Source of the DNA: Blastochloris sulfoviridis
Lineage (GTDB): Bacteria; Pseudomonadota; Alphaproteobacteria; Rhizobiales; Xanthobacteraceae
Reading direction: 5' to 3'
DNA: 38,212 nt
Assembly: GCF_008630065.1 (NCBI RefSeq)
Contig: NZ_VWPL01000033.1
Location: 1 to 38,212 of the forward strand
The position numbers and the translations under genes are program-made. Below, in pieces: positions 29,940 to 38,212 of this stretch (position 1 is the stretch's first letter; each line of letters begins with the position of its first letter). The notes below the pieces were generated by a model. That model had not been told where the DNA came from. It searched no databases and worked only from the letters and a program-made list of their open reading frames with translations.

Positions 29940-30815
29940 TTAATCTGACTGTCTTGCTATCCATAATGTGTGCTCACGTGAAAACGCCTTTTCAGCATCG
30001 TTCACAAACTGCGAAAAATCTTCTTCGCTGCATGTTGCTTCGGTCCGCATCTTGATTAATCCGATCTCATGGGCGGTTACAGTGTACGCGGCGCAAAGCT
30101 CATTGAATTTCCTTATCTGCATCCACCCAACTACAGAGGCAGCAACTACAATTAATGGCTCGATTGGCCAATATGGCCAATCCGGTGCTGCGATTCGAGT
30201 AATAACAAGTGCTGTTGCTAGTACATAAGCAATAGAACTAGCGGTAACCCAGAAAGATGCGCCCCGTCTATTAATGATAGCCTTTCGAGCGTACCATTCT
30301 CTTTGTTCATCAATGCGATTATTGATGTAGTATTTTATTCTATCAGAAAGTGACATTAAGCGGATTTGCTGCATTCTGTCTGTAATTTGATCGTTTCCAG
30401 ACCAGTCGCTTACTATTTTCTCCGCGGTTGCGCGATTTTCTGCAAAGACAGAGTGCAATTGATTTCGGAATTCGGCCTGTGCCTGATGCCCACTCTCGGC
30501 TAGGTCTCCAAACGGCGCTGCGCGCATAACGTACCGCCAAGTAAGGGTCTTGACGCTCTCTGCGAGGGCGCGGCAGCGGTACCAATCCTGTTCGGGCTTG
30601 CGTAGAGCTCTCGTGAGCAACACCACCAATCCAGCGATAAATACGAATGCATAACAAACGTAGTACCAAGTGCCTGTTAGGAAACTCATTGAGAAAATAG
30701 ATGCTAGAAAAAGGGTGGCATACTCGCCTTGAACAAGCCTAAGAAAGTGAGCCTGGTATCTATTCGATGCTTCGTCTGCGCACAAAAATAATGCTGGATA
30801 GTCTATCTTTGTCAT
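29940..30815 (-). CDS. SLATT/DUF4231-like membrane protein, probable effector
   Basis: 291 residues from ATG 30815, with AAGGAAA just upstream; an in-frame ATG at 30830 is less well supported. Two helix pairs are visible: about 31-47 with 51-69, and about 176-195 with 203-219. The C-terminal part, FNELCAAYTVTAHEIGLIKM and AEKAFSREHTLWIARQ, matches my memory of DUF4231. DUF4231 belongs to the SLATT group of two-helix membrane effectors predicted to form pores in nucleotide-signal defence systems. It is first in an operon with the TIR gene. I infer membrane disruption on sensing a TIR-made signal; no ligand-binding domain is evident. Confidence 0.75.
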   Translation of the reverse strand: MTKIDYPALFLCADEASNRYQAHFLRLVQGEYATLFLASIFSMSFLTGTWYYVCYAFVFIAGLVVLLTRALRKPEQDWYRCRALAESVKTLTWRYVMRAAPFGDLAESGHQAQAEFRNQLHSVFAENRATAEKIVSDWSGNDQITDRMQQIRLMSLSDRIKYYINNRIDEQREWYARKAIINRRGASFWVTASSIAYVLATALVITRIAAPDWPYWPIEPLIVVAASVVGWMQIRKFNELCAAYTVTAHEIGLIKMRTEATCSEEDFSQFVNDAEKAFSREHTLWIARQSD

Positions 30816-30954
30816 CTCGCTTTCCTTCATTAATTCTGATTTATTTTGATAAATTGTGTATTTTATCCAAATTTTTGTCCCCGGATGGCTGCAATATCAG
30901 GGCTATTATCTTGCGAAAAAATTCCGATTGCTCTTGATATGTTCGGCTATGTCA

Positions 30955-30978
30955 AGGGCGGCGAGTAATCGCCGCCCT
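30955..30978 (-). terminator. Hairpin downstream of nrdJ
   Basis: AGGGCGGCGA (30955-30964) pairs perfectly with TCGCCGCCCT (30969-30978) with a 4-base loop, 20 bases past the nrdJ stop on the minus strand. No U-run follows. It probably forms the 3' end of the nrdJ message. Confidence 0.6.
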
Positions 30979-30998
30979 GCAACCTGTTGACCAATCGT

Positions 30999-33900
30999 TC
31001 ACGAGCACCCCGTCGTCCCGCCGCACGTGTCGCACTTCATGCAGGTGCCGTTGCGCACCAGGGTGAAGTTGCCGCATTCGGGGCAGGACTCGCCCTCATA
31101 GCCGCGCGCCTTGGCCTCGGCCCGCCGGTCGGCCAGCACGGCCTTGCCCTCGGTCGCCCCAGCCTCCTTGACGCCCGCCTCGCGTGCACCCGCCTCCTTG
31201 ACGCCGGCCTCCTTGACTCCGGTCTTGGCGTCGCGCGGGCGCGGCGTGCCGGGCGGCAGCGCCGTCTCGCCCTCGGTTCGCTCCGACGCCTCGGCCTCGC
31301 CGATGCCGAGATCGGCGTCCGACTCGATGTCCTCGTGGGTCTCGAAGCTCGGCTTCAGCGCGGTGGCGCCGGCGGTCTTCAGCACCGCCACCGTGCCGGT
31401 GCCGCCGCGCGGGGTCTCGCCCTTCGGCACGACGAGAAGATTCTGCGTGCGGCCGCGCACCAGGCCCTTCGAGACGACGCGCGAGGCCGGCGAGGGCGAG
31501 GGCGTCTTGCCCTCGGCGACGCCCGCGCCCAGCGCATCGAACGAGGCGTCGGGCTGCACGTGGCCGAGGTCGTAGCGGCCGAGATACGACACCGCCAATT
31601 CGCGGAACACATAGTCGAGGATCGAGGTGGCGTACTTGACGATGTCGTTGCCCTGCACCGGGCCCGCCGGCTCGAAGCGGGTGAAGGTGAAGGCGTCGAC
31701 ATATTCGTCGAGCGGCACGCCGTATTGCAGGCCGAGCGAAATGGCGATGGCGAAGTTGTTGAGGAGCGAGCGCAGCGCCGCGCCCTCCTTGTGCATGTCG
31801 ATGAAGATTTCGCCGAGCCGCCCGTCCTCGTATTCGCCGGTGCGCAGATAAACCTTGTGGCCGCCGACGATGGCCTTCTGCGTGTAGCCCTTGCGGCGGT
31901 CGGGCAGCTTCTCGCGCTCGCGCACCTTCTGGACCTGCACCTGCACCCGCTCGACCACGCGCTCGACGATGCGCTCGGCGACCTGCGCGGCGCGCGCCGC
32001 CGAGGGCTTCTCCAGCAGCGCCTCGATGTCGTCGTCGTCCGCGTCGTCGGCGATGAGCTGGGCGGAGAGCGGCTGCGACAGCTTGGAGCCGTCGCGATAG
32101 AGCGCGTTGGCCTTCAGCCCCAGTCGCCAGGACAGCATGTAGGCGCTCTTGCAGTCCTCCACCGTGGCGTCGTTCGGCATGTTGATGGTCTTGGAGATCG
32201 CGCCCGAGATGAAGGGCTGCGCCGCCGCCATCATGCGGATGTGGCTCTCCACCGTGAGATAGCGCTTGCCGATGCGCCCGCACGGATTGGCGCAGTCGAA
32301 CACCGGATAGTGCGACTCTTTCAGGTGCGGCGCGCCCTCCACCGTCATCGCGCCGCAGACGTGCAGGTTCGCCGCCTCGATCTCGCGCTTGCCGAAGCCG
32401 AGCGCGCTGAGCAGGTCGAAGCCCGGTGCGTTGAGCGCCTCAAGCGGAATGCCCAGCGTCTCATGGCAGAACGCCTCGCCCAGCGTCCATTTGTTGAAGG
32501 CGAACTTGATGTCGAACGCGCCCTTCACGGCGGCCTCGACCTTGTCGATCGCTTCCAGCGTGAAGCCGCGCTGGGCGAGCGTTGCCGGGTTGATGCCGGG
32601 CGCCTGCTTCAGCGAGCCGTGGCCGACCGCATAAGCCTCGATCTCGGCGATCTCGGCCTCCGAATAGCCGAGCTGGCGCAGCGCCGCCGGCACTGCGCGG
32701 TTGATGATCTTGAAATAGCCGCCGCCGGCCAGCTTCTTGAACTTCACCAGCGCGAAATCGGGCTCGATGCCGGTGGTGTCGCAATCCATCACCAGGCCGA
32801 TGGTGCCGGTCGGCGCCACCACCGACACCTGCGCATTGCGATAGCCGTGCGCCTCGCCCAGCACCACCGCGCGGTCCCAGGCGCGCTTGGCGTGGTCGAT
32901 CAGCCGCGGGTCGGAGCAGGCGGCGTGGTCGAGCGGCACGGGAATGATCGACAGGCCCTCATAGCCCTCGCGGAAGCCGTGGGCGGCGCGGCGGTGATTG
33001 CGCATCACCCGCAGCATGGCCTCGGCGTTCTTGGAATAGCCGGGGAAGGCGCCGAGGAAGGACGCCATCTCCGCCGAGGTGGCGTAGGCGACGCCGGTCA
33101 TGATGGCGCTGAGCGCGCCGGCGATCGCCCGGCCCTCGTCGGAATCGTAGGGTATCGCCGACGACATCAACAGCCCGCCGATATTGGCGAAGCCGAGGCC
33201 CAGCGTGCGGAACTCGTAGGAGCGCTCGGCGATCTCCTTCGACGGGAACTGCGCCATCAGCACCGAGATTTCGAGCACGATGGTCCACAGCTTGATGGCG
33301 TGCTCGTAGGACTCGACGTCGAACGCGCCGTTCGCCGGGTCGCGAAAGGCGAGCAGGTTCAGCGAGGCGAGATTGCACGCCGTGTCGTCGAGGAACATGT
33401 ATTCCGAGCACGGGTTCGAGGCCCGGATCGGCCCGTCGGCGGGGCAGGTGTGCCAGTCATTGATGGTGGTGTGGAACTGCAGGCCGGGGTCGGCGCAGGC
33501 CCACGCCGCGTAGCCGATCTTGTCCCACAGATCGCGCGCCTTCAGCGTCCTGGCGATGCCGGGCTGGTTGCGCCAGGTGAGGTTCCACGAGCCGTCGTGC
33601 TCGACCGCGTGCAGGAACTCGTCGGTGACGCGCACCGAATTGTTGGAGTTCTGGCCGGCGACGGTGAGGTACGCCTCGCCGTCCCAATCGGTGTCGAAGA
33701 CGGGGAAGTCGATGTCGGCGAAGCCCTGGCGCGCATACTGGATGATGCGCTTGATCAGATTGTCGGGCACGCCGGCGCGGTGCGCCAGCTTGATCTCGCG
33801 CTTCAGCGCCGGGTTCTTGTCGGGCTCGAAGCAGTCGCCATTGTCGCCCTCGCAATTGACGCAGGCCTTGAGGATCGCCTTGAGGTGCTTGTTGCAGGCG

Positions 33901-34835
33901 CGCGAGCCGGCCACCAGGGCGGCGACCTTCTCCTCCTCCTTCACCTTCCAGTCGATATAGGCCTCGATGTCGGGGTGGTCGATGTCCACCACCACCATCT
34001 TGGCGGCGCGGCGCGTGGTGCCGCCGGACTTGATGGCGCCGGCCGCGCGGTCGCCGATCTTGAGGAAGCTCATCAGGCCGGAGGAGCGGCCGCCGCCCGA
34101 CAGCTTCTCGCCCTCGCCGCGCAGCCGCGAGAAGTTGGAGCCGGTGCCCGAGCCGTACTTGAACAGCCGCGCCTCGCGCACCCACAGATCCATGATGCCG
34201 CCGTCATTGACCAGGTCGTCGGCGATCGACTGGATGAAGCAGGCGTGCGGCTGCGGATGCTCGTAGGCGGTCTTGGACTTGGTGAGCTTGCCGGTCTCGA
34301 AATCGACGTAGTAGTGGCCCTGGCTCGGCCCGTCGATGCCGTAGGCCCAATGCAGGCCGGTGTTGAACCATTGCGGCGAGTTCGGCGCCACCATCTGCAT
34401 CGCCAGCATGTAGCGGTGCTCGTCGAAGAAGGCGCGGGCGTCGTCCTCCGAATCGAAATAGCCGCCCTTCCAGCCCCAATAGGTCCAGGTGCCGGCCAGC
34501 CGGTCGAACACCTCGGTCGCCCTGGTTTCGCCGACGCTGCGCTGGCCCTCCGGCAGCGCCTTCAGCGCGGCCGTGTCGGCGACCTTGCGCCACAGCCAGG
34601 AGGGGACGGTGGGCTCCTCCACCGGCTTCAGCTTGGCCGGCACGCCCGCCTTGCGGAAATACTTCTGGGCGAGAACGTCGGCGGCGACCTGCGACCAGGA
34701 GTCGGGCACCTCGATGCCCTCCAGCCGGAACACCACCGAGCCGTCGGGATTGCGGATCTCGCTCACCGTGGTCCGGAACGCGATGTCCGCATAGGGCGAC
34801 TGGCCCGCTTTGGTGTAACGCCGCTCGATCCGCAT
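30999..34835 (-). CDS. nrdJ: Adenosylcobalamin-dependent (class II) ribonucleotide reductase
   Basis: 1278 residues from [20 protein letters not shown], with GAGGA upstream. It reduces ribonucleotides to deoxyribonucleotides using a B12-derived radical and works with or without oxygen. Visible parts are the catalytic barrel with [20 protein letters not shown] (substrate-site cysteines), [17 protein letters not shown] and [13 protein letters not shown]. Further on come [17 protein letters not shown], a TSCPD domain near [20 protein letters not shown], and a C-terminal zinc ribbon ([16 protein letters not shown]) with redox-type cysteines. Before the ribbon is a low-complexity linker of GVKEAG-like units. 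Length is typical for alphaproteobacterial NrdJ. No B12 riboswitch or NrdR box was recognised upstream. A diverged copy of its tail lies at 28618-28703. Confidence 0.96.
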   Translation of the reverse strand: MRIERRYTKAGQSPYADIAFRTTVSEIRNPDGSVVFRLEGIEVPDSWSQVAADVLAQKYFRKAGVPAKLKPVEEPTVPSWLWRKVADTAALKALPEGQRSVGETRATEVFDRLAGTWTYWGWKGGYFDSEDDARAFFDEHRYMLAMQMVAPNSPQWFNTGLHWAYGIDGPSQGHYYVDFETGKLTKSKTAYEHPQPHACFIQSIADDLVNDGGIMDLWVREARLFKYGSGTGSNFSRLRGEGEKLSGGGRSSGLMSFLKIGDRAAGAIKSGGTTRRAAKMVVVDIDHPDIEAYIDWKVKEEEKVAALVAGSRACNKHLKAILKACVNCEGDNGDCFEPDKNPALKREIKLAHRAGVPDNLIKRIIQYARQGFADIDFPVFDTDWDGEAYLTVAGQNSNNSVRVTDEFLHAVEHDGSWNLTWRNQPGIARTLKARDLWDKIGYAAWACADPGLQFHTTINDWHTCPADGPIRASNPCSEYMFLDDTACNLASLNLLAFRDPANGAFDVESYEHAIKLWTIVLEISVLMAQFPSKEIAERSYEFRTLGLGFANIGGLLMSSAIPYDSDEGRAIAGALSAIMTGVAYATSAEMASFLGAFPGYSKNAEAMLRVMRNHRRAAHGFREGYEGLSIIPVPLDHAACSDPRLIDHAKRAWDRAVVLGEAHGYRNAQVSVVAPTGTIGLVMDCDTTGIEPDFALVKFKKLAGGGYFKIINRAVPAALRQLGYSEAEIAEIEAYAVGHGSLKQAPGINPATLAQRGFTLEAIDKVEAAVKGAFDIKFAFNKWTLGEAFCHETLGIPLEALNAPGFDLLSALGFGKREIEAANLHVCGAMTVEGAPHLKESHYPVFDCANPCGRIGKRYLTVESHIRMMAAAQPFISGAISKTINMPNDATVEDCKSAYMLSWRLGLKANALYRDGSKLSQPLSAQLIADDADDDDIEALLEKPSAARAAQVAERIVERVVERVQVQVQKVREREKLPDRRKGYTQKAIVGGHKVYLRTGEYEDGRLGEIFIDMHKEGAALRSLLNNFAIAISLGLQYGVPLDEYVDAFTFTRFEPAGPVQGNDIVKYATSILDYVFRELAVSYLGRYDLGHVQPDASFDALGAGVAEGKTPSPSPASRVVSKGLVRGRTQNLLVVPKGETPRGGTGTVAVLKTAGATALKPSFETHEDIESDADLGIGEAEASERTEGETALPPGTPRPRDAKTGVKEAGVKEAGAREAGVKEAGATEGKAVLADRRAEAKARGYEGESCPECGNFTLVRNGTCMKCDTCGGTTGCS

Positions 34836-35460
34836 CGCTGTCGTCCTCTTCGGCCGGCGCCGCGGCGCCCGCACTGGCAAATCCGAAAGTCCGGTGCCGC
34901 GACCTCGCTCGGCGCCGGCCGGCATGGGCGCGCCACGCCTCCGTCCCGTCCGCCCCACTCGACGGCGCCGGTCCGGCCGCGTCTCGACCCGCTACGCATG
35001 TGAAATTGTCGGCCGGGCGTCTCTTGCGGGGGCGCCCGGCACGGACCGGGAAGCTAGGTCGACTCAGCGCAACGCGTCAAGGATTAGACGCCAACGGTGA
35101 ACGAAGCCCTAAATGTAGTATGGCGGTGGGGATTGTGGGGACAAGTCGGCGAGTCGCCGCAAGTGCTTGGAGCGCCGTCACGTTCGTGCGATCGCCGACG
35201 GCCGGAACGCCGCCGGCAGCGCTTGTCAAGCGTCTGCGGCGCGACAGTTTGGGGTTGGAAAAGGTATTTTATAACCACAGATTGCCGCAAAGGCACGTGC
35301 AGCCGGTGGTGGCGGGTTCCGGCGGCGACCGAATCGGTCGCCTCCGCTGGCGCCCGAATCGGGCAGGCGGGGTTGCGGCCGCCGCCGCCGCCGGTCCACA
35401 CTGGACAAGCCGCCCCGCCCGCTCCACAACACGACAACGGCCGCGGGCACGAGGAATGCG
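34836..35460. other. Divergent promoter region of nrdJ and the NDUFA12 gene
   Basis: 625 bases without a convincing gene. The nrdJ side has a sigma-70-type promoter (35051-35080) and a long GC-rich leader of about 215 bases. A GGGCGTCTCTTGCGGGGGCGCCC segment near 35016-35038 could fold in that leader. The NDUFA12 side holds an AT patch GGTATTTTATAACC near 35262-35275 that could be a -10 region. Confidence 0.45.
35051..35080 (-). promoter_or_regulatory. Sigma-70-type promoter for nrdJ
   Basis: On the minus strand, TTGACG (35075-35080) is followed after 18 bases by TAGCTT (35051-35056). This agrees with the alphaproteobacterial housekeeping pattern. It is correctly oriented and leaves a leader of about 210 bases before the nrdJ start. 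Confidence 0.5.
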
Positions 35461-35877
35461 ATGCTGAAACGCTTGTTCCTGGATTGGTTCACTTGGTGGA
35501 ACGGCACCACCCTCATGACCCGCCTGACGCTGTGGCGGCGCGGCGAGAAGGTGGGCGAGGACGAGTTCGGCAATGTCTACTACCGCATGCCGAACGACCC
35601 GAAGCGCAACCCCGCCTTCAAGCGCGAGCGGCGGTGGGTGGTCTATAGCGGTTATGCCGAGGCCTCGACCATTCCGCCCGGCTGGTGGGGCTGGATGCAC
35701 CACACCACCGACACGCCGCCGGTGGCCGAGACCTACGTGCCGCGCGACTGGCAGAAGCCGCACCGCCCAAACATGACCGGCACGCCGCGCGCCTACCGGC
35801 CCAAGGGCTCGATCCAGGCCGAGGGCCAAAGGCCCGCCGCCACTGGCGATTACAAGGCGTGGACGCCGGCCGAGTGA
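35461..35877 (+). CDS. NDUFA12-family NADH:ubiquinone oxidoreductase accessory subunit
   Basis: 138 residues beginning MLKRLFLDWFTWWNGTTLMT. The family landmarks are GEKVGEDEFGNVYYR, RRWVVYSGYAEASTIPPGWW and GWMHHTTDTPP. These match the alphaproteobacterial homologue of mitochondrial NDUFA12, a complex I accessory subunit at the inner membrane. GAGGAA lies just upstream. It is followed by a DUF2155 gene, an order I recall from many Hyphomicrobiales. Confidence 0.95.
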   Translation: MLKRLFLDWFTWWNGTTLMTRLTLWRRGEKVGEDEFGNVYYRMPNDPKRNPAFKRERRWVVYSGYAEASTIPPGWWGWMHHTTDTPPVAETYVPRDWQKPHRPNMTGTPRAYRPKGSIQAEGQRPAATGDYKAWTPAE

Positions 35878-36053
35878 GCCGCCTTTCCGGTGCCTCATTT
35901 GCCGTGCTAAGCGTGATGGGCGGCGGTTTCGCGCACTGTCGCCGCCGGCGGTCCGGCTGGGCGTGATGCCGGCTTGCAGGTTCCGCGCATACACGTGACG
36001 CAGCCGCCCCCGTCTTGTCGGCCCCGTAGTGCCGCCGCCGTTTGAGTTCATCC

Positions 36054-36869
36054 GTGAAGGTCATGATCGCTCGCGCCGTCGCGCTGCTTGCCTTGTCCCT
36101 GTCGGCCGCTCCGGCGCTGGCGCAGGTGCTGCTGCCGCCGGCCGACGTGCCGGGCGCGCGCCGCAGCCAGCCCGTGCCGCGCATCTATGAGGAGCCGGAG
36201 GACGTGCGCCCGCCCGCGCCGCGGCCCCAGCCTCAACCCCAGTATCAATACCAGCCGCCGGTGCGCGGCAGTTTCGATTCGCCGGTCGAGCGCCAGGAGC
36301 TGCCGCCGCCGCCCGCAGCACCCGGCATGCCGGGCATCATGGCGCCGCCGCAGCCGGCCCAGAACCTGCCGCCCCAGACGCCGCCGTCCCAGGCCACGCC
36401 CGGGCAGGCGGTCCGGCCGGGTGCGCTGCCGCAGCCGGCCGCGCCCGGCATCCAGACCCAGACGCCGCCCTCGCCGGCCGGCGCGGTGCCGCCGGGTTCG
36501 GAGGATTTCGTGGTGGTGGCGCCGCCGGCCCAGCGCATCGAGAACCGCACGGCGACCTTCAACGGCCTCGACAAGATCACCGGCCGCATCATCGTGTTCG
36601 ATGCCGCGATCGGCGAGACGGTGCAGTTCGGCGCGCTGCAGGTCACACCGCGCGCCTGCTACACCCGCCCGCCCAGCGAGACGCCCAATACCACCGGCTT
36701 CCTGGAGGTCGACGAGATCACGCTTCAGGGCGACATGCGGCGCATCTTCACCGGATGGATGTTCGCCGCCTCTCCCGGCCTGCACGCGGTCGAGCACGCG
36801 ATCTATGACGTGTGGCTGGTCGACTGCAAGCAGGCGCCCCCCAATCTGGAAGCGCAGACCCGGCGGTGA
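36054..36869 (+). CDS. DUF2155-family exported protein
   Basis: About 271 residues from GTG 36054; ATG 36063 and TTG 36042 are alternatives and no clear ribosome site decides. A signal peptide (MIARAVALLALSLSAAPALA, cut before QV) is followed by about 130 proline/glutamine-rich residues. The conserved C-terminal domain is ATFNGLDKITGRIIVFDAAI, then FGALQVTPRACYTRPPSETP, then FTGWMFAASPGLHAVEHAIY and DVWLVDCK. Two cysteines may form a disulfide. It is periplasmic or envelope-located, function unknown, and shares its neighbourhood with complex I subunit genes. Confidence 0.9.
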   Translation: MKVMIARAVALLALSLSAAPALAQVLLPPADVPGARRSQPVPRIYEEPEDVRPPAPRPQPQPQYQYQPPVRGSFDSPVERQELPPPPAAPGMPGIMAPPQPAQNLPPQTPPSQATPGQAVRPGALPQPAAPGIQTQTPPSPAGAVPPGSEDFVVVAPPAQRIENRTATFNGLDKITGRIIVFDAAIGETVQFGALQVTPRACYTRPPSETPNTTGFLEVDEITLQGDMRRIFTGWMFAASPGLHAVEHAIYDVWLVDCKQAPPNLEAQTRR

Positions 36870-36879
36870 CGCCGACGTC

Positions 36880-36938
36880 GGCGCGGCAGGTCTCGGCGCG
36901 GCAGGGGGCAGGTCTCGGCGCGGCAGGTCTCGGCGCGC
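36880..36938 (+). repeat. Short tandem repeat after the DUF2155 gene
   Basis: About four units of GGCGCGGCAGGTCTC, one of them altered to GGCGCGGCAGGGGGCAGGTCTC. It is non-coding and ends shortly before a TAG-rich AT step. Confidence 0.7.
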
Positions 36939-37084
36939 CGCTTCTCAGTTAGATCCCTGATGGCGCCGGGCAGACCCCTGTCCGGAATGGTGGCAGGTGC
37001 CCATCGGCATTTGACAAACCTGACGAGATATCGATTCAACACCGCGGGTGCTGCTGCCCTTAGAGAAGAGACAAGGAGACCCGC

Positions 37085-37462
37085 ATGGAAAAGGACGCTG
37101 AGCAGGTTCGGCGTGAGGCCGAAGCAGGACAGACCGGGGAGAAGGTCGCAGCTCCCGATCCCGCGGTCGCTCCGCCGGCAACGTCGGAAGCCTCGGCCGT
37201 GAGCGCCGGCGAACAAGGTCAGGAGCCGGCCAAGACCGAAATCAAGGCCGAGATCAAGACGGAGCCCAAGCCCCAGAGCGCAATCAAGGCCCCGTCCGAG
37301 GCGAAGCCTCAGGCGAAGGCCCCGCCGTCCAAGGAGCAGGTGCTGAACATGACCGCGCGGGAGCGGGCCGCCCAGGGTGGGCCCATCGAGGTGGTGGCCG
37401 TGCTGGTTCTCGTGGTCGTCGGCATCATCGGCGTGCTGGTCATCCTGTTCGGTGGCGGCTGA
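37085..37462 (+). CDS. Tail-anchored small protein with Lys/Glu/Pro-rich domain
   Basis: 125 residues; AAGGAG lies seven bases upstream. Residues 1-98 are hydrophilic and low complexity (KTEIKAEIKTEPKPQ). Then comes MTARERAAQGGPIE and a single C-terminal helix, VVAVLVLVVVGIIGVLVILF, ending GGG. This is a tail-anchored layout with the disordered part in the cytosol. A possible promoter, TTGACA (37011-37016), lies 69 bases upstream with a weak -10. No family is recognised; it may organise membrane proteins (inference). Confidence 0.65.
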   Translation: MEKDAEQVRREAEAGQTGEKVAAPDPAVAPPATSEASAVSAGEQGQEPAKTEIKAEIKTEPKPQSAIKAPSEAKPQAKAPPSKEQVLNMTARERAAQGGPIEVVAVLVLVVVGIIGVLVILFGGG

Positions 37463-37918
37463 GGCCCGAGGGCGCGTTCCGCAAAGGCGGGGCCGATTTT
37501 GCGAAAAATGCTCCACACCAAGAACTTGGGGCATTCTCCGCAAGAGTGGACACCGGTCTTGCCACCAACAAGGCTCGGCACGAAAAATCCCGGAGCGTCT
37601 GGCCGGTCGTTCGGATCGGCGGACGCTCTGGCAGGCGAAATTCGCCCTCCGGCACCACGTGTCGGGGTGCGAGGCGTCTAAATAGAAAGTATTCGGGCCA
37701 ACCCCGCCCGACCCCACCGGCTCCCGGCCGCGAGGCGCTTTCATCGCCGGCGGGTCGGGTTTCCGGTGGTGAACTCATACGGTTTCCGGCATCCCGAAGG
37801 GATCAACCGGAAACCGTAGCATCCGCCGCCGGACGCCGGCCGCCCGCGCTGTTTTGCGTGGCTTTCGACAAAGCCGGTCTTGCTGAGACTGTCCGGTTTG
37901 CCTATACGAGTCGCCAAC
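37463..37918. other. Intergenic region before tRNA-Glu
   Basis: 456 bases with no gene. 37480-37575 contains degraded relatives of the CCGCAAAA...TTTTGCGG hairpin seen at 19099-19283. 37778-37818 is a strong nested hairpin. Confidence 0.5.
37778..37818. repeat. Nested perfect inverted repeat
   Basis: TACGGTTTCCGG (37778-37789) pairs with 37807-37818, and inside the loop ATCCC (37791-37795) pairs with GGGAT (37798-37802). A near-match to one arm occurs at 8396-8416. It is probably a dispersed palindromic element; it is not positioned as a terminator. Confidence 0.65.
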
Positions 37919-37994
37919 GCGCCCATCGTCTAGCGGTCTAGGACGTCGCCCTTTCACGGCGAAAACAGGGGTTCGAGTCCCCTTGGGCGCGCCA
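37919..37994 (+). tRNA. tRNA-Glu (anticodon UUC)
   Basis: 76 bases with the CCA encoded. The acceptor stem GCGCCCA (37919-37925) pairs with TGGGCGC (37984-37990), followed by discriminator G and CCA (37992-37994). The anticodon stem TCGCC/GGCGA encloses loop CTTTCAC with anticodon TTC at 37953-37955. The T-arm has GGTTCGAGTCC. It reads GAA/GAG codons. No terminator T-run follows. Confidence 0.97.
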
Positions 37995-38212
37995 ATAAAA
38001 ACAAAGACCTAAGTCGGCGATCTCGCTTCAAGGCCTTCGTTTTGGGAAGGTTTTGGGGAGAATGTGCCGGCGTCCGCCGACATCCACGAACGTTCGCCGA
38101 GTCGCGATCGCCCCCTCACCAGGCGCGTGCTTACGCTCCGCATGGCAATCGGTCATTAGGGTCTGACGGCTAGAGTCGACCTGGATCGGACCCGGGCGTC
38201 CGCGCAAAGCCG
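37995..38212. other. Sequence downstream of tRNA-Glu, no gene seen
   Basis: An AT-rich start (AATAAAAACAAAGACC) is followed by TTTTGGGAAGGTTTTGGGG, then GC-rich sequence without a gene. tRNA 3' ends are common integration sites, but no repeat of the tRNA end or integrase is visible within the window. Confidence 0.4.

Noticed and set aside
30987-35003. 1338-codon open frame antisense to nrdJ
   Set aside because: A GC-rich shadow frame; it is Arg/Ala/His/Leu-rich with no family pattern, while the opposite strand is a clear NrdJ.
34836-35050. Cobalamin riboswitch in the nrdJ leader
   Set aside because: The leader is long and GC-rich, but I did not find a recognisable B12-box; a covariance-model search would settle it.
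37995-38212. Integrated element beginning at the tRNA-Glu 3' end
   Set aside because: tRNA-Glu is a plausible attachment site and the following sequence looks foreign, but no integrase gene or repeated tRNA end is inside the window.

Overview
The window looks like chromosomal DNA of a GC-rich alphaproteobacterium, most likely of the Hyphomicrobiales (Rhizobiales). Supporting signs are an adenosylcobalamin-dependent ribonucleotide reductase, an NDUFA12 complex I accessory subunit next to a DUF2155 protein, an EcfG-type stress promoter, an HWE-type histidine kinase fused to CheB/CheR domains, DUF1328, DUF3309 and CsbD stress proteins, and GC-rich dispersed palindromic repeats. The genus cannot be fixed from sequence reading alone. 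All family assignments rest on recognised motifs and recalled family patterns; no database search was run.

Layout. 1-1.44 kb: the end of one gene and a decayed ISAs1-family insertion sequence. 1.5-8.7 kb: a stress and signalling block with DUF1328, CsbD, a CheB-CheR-PAS-HWE kinase overlapping a response regulator, an alanine/proline-rich exported protein and two tiny membrane proteins. Three copies of a mosaic hairpin repeat are scattered through it. 8.8-22.3 kb: the most striking region. A Crp/Fnr regulator diverges from a small head-domain protein, a 937-residue collagen-like protein, a type I secretion ABC transporter with a degenerate C39-like domain, an HlyD adaptor and a Sel1-repeat protein. 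These are followed by an exported HELGH zincin on the other strand and a two-domain glycosyltransferase. The C-terminal half of that enzyme resembles the N-terminal domain of animal collagen galactosyltransferases. I read this as a candidate system for making, exporting and O-glycosylating a bacterial collagen-like surface fibre. 22.4-25.7 kb: an amylo-alpha-1,6-glucosidase-like enzyme and a GT4 glycosyltransferase in one operon.

25.7-31.0 kb: a mosaic accessory region inserted next to the 3' end of nrdJ. It is bounded and interrupted by long GC-rich repeats and carries an unknown membrane protein, a P-loop kinase-like protein with a broken HAD gene, and a chimeric DUF2442 gene. It also holds a diverged second copy of the last 28 codons of nrdJ and an AT-rich two-gene operon. 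That operon pairs a SLATT/DUF4231-like membrane protein with a ThsB-like TIR protein, a probable anti-phage module. 31.0-38.2 kb: conserved housekeeping genes (nrdJ, NDUFA12, DUF2155), a tail-anchored small protein and tRNA-Glu(UUC).
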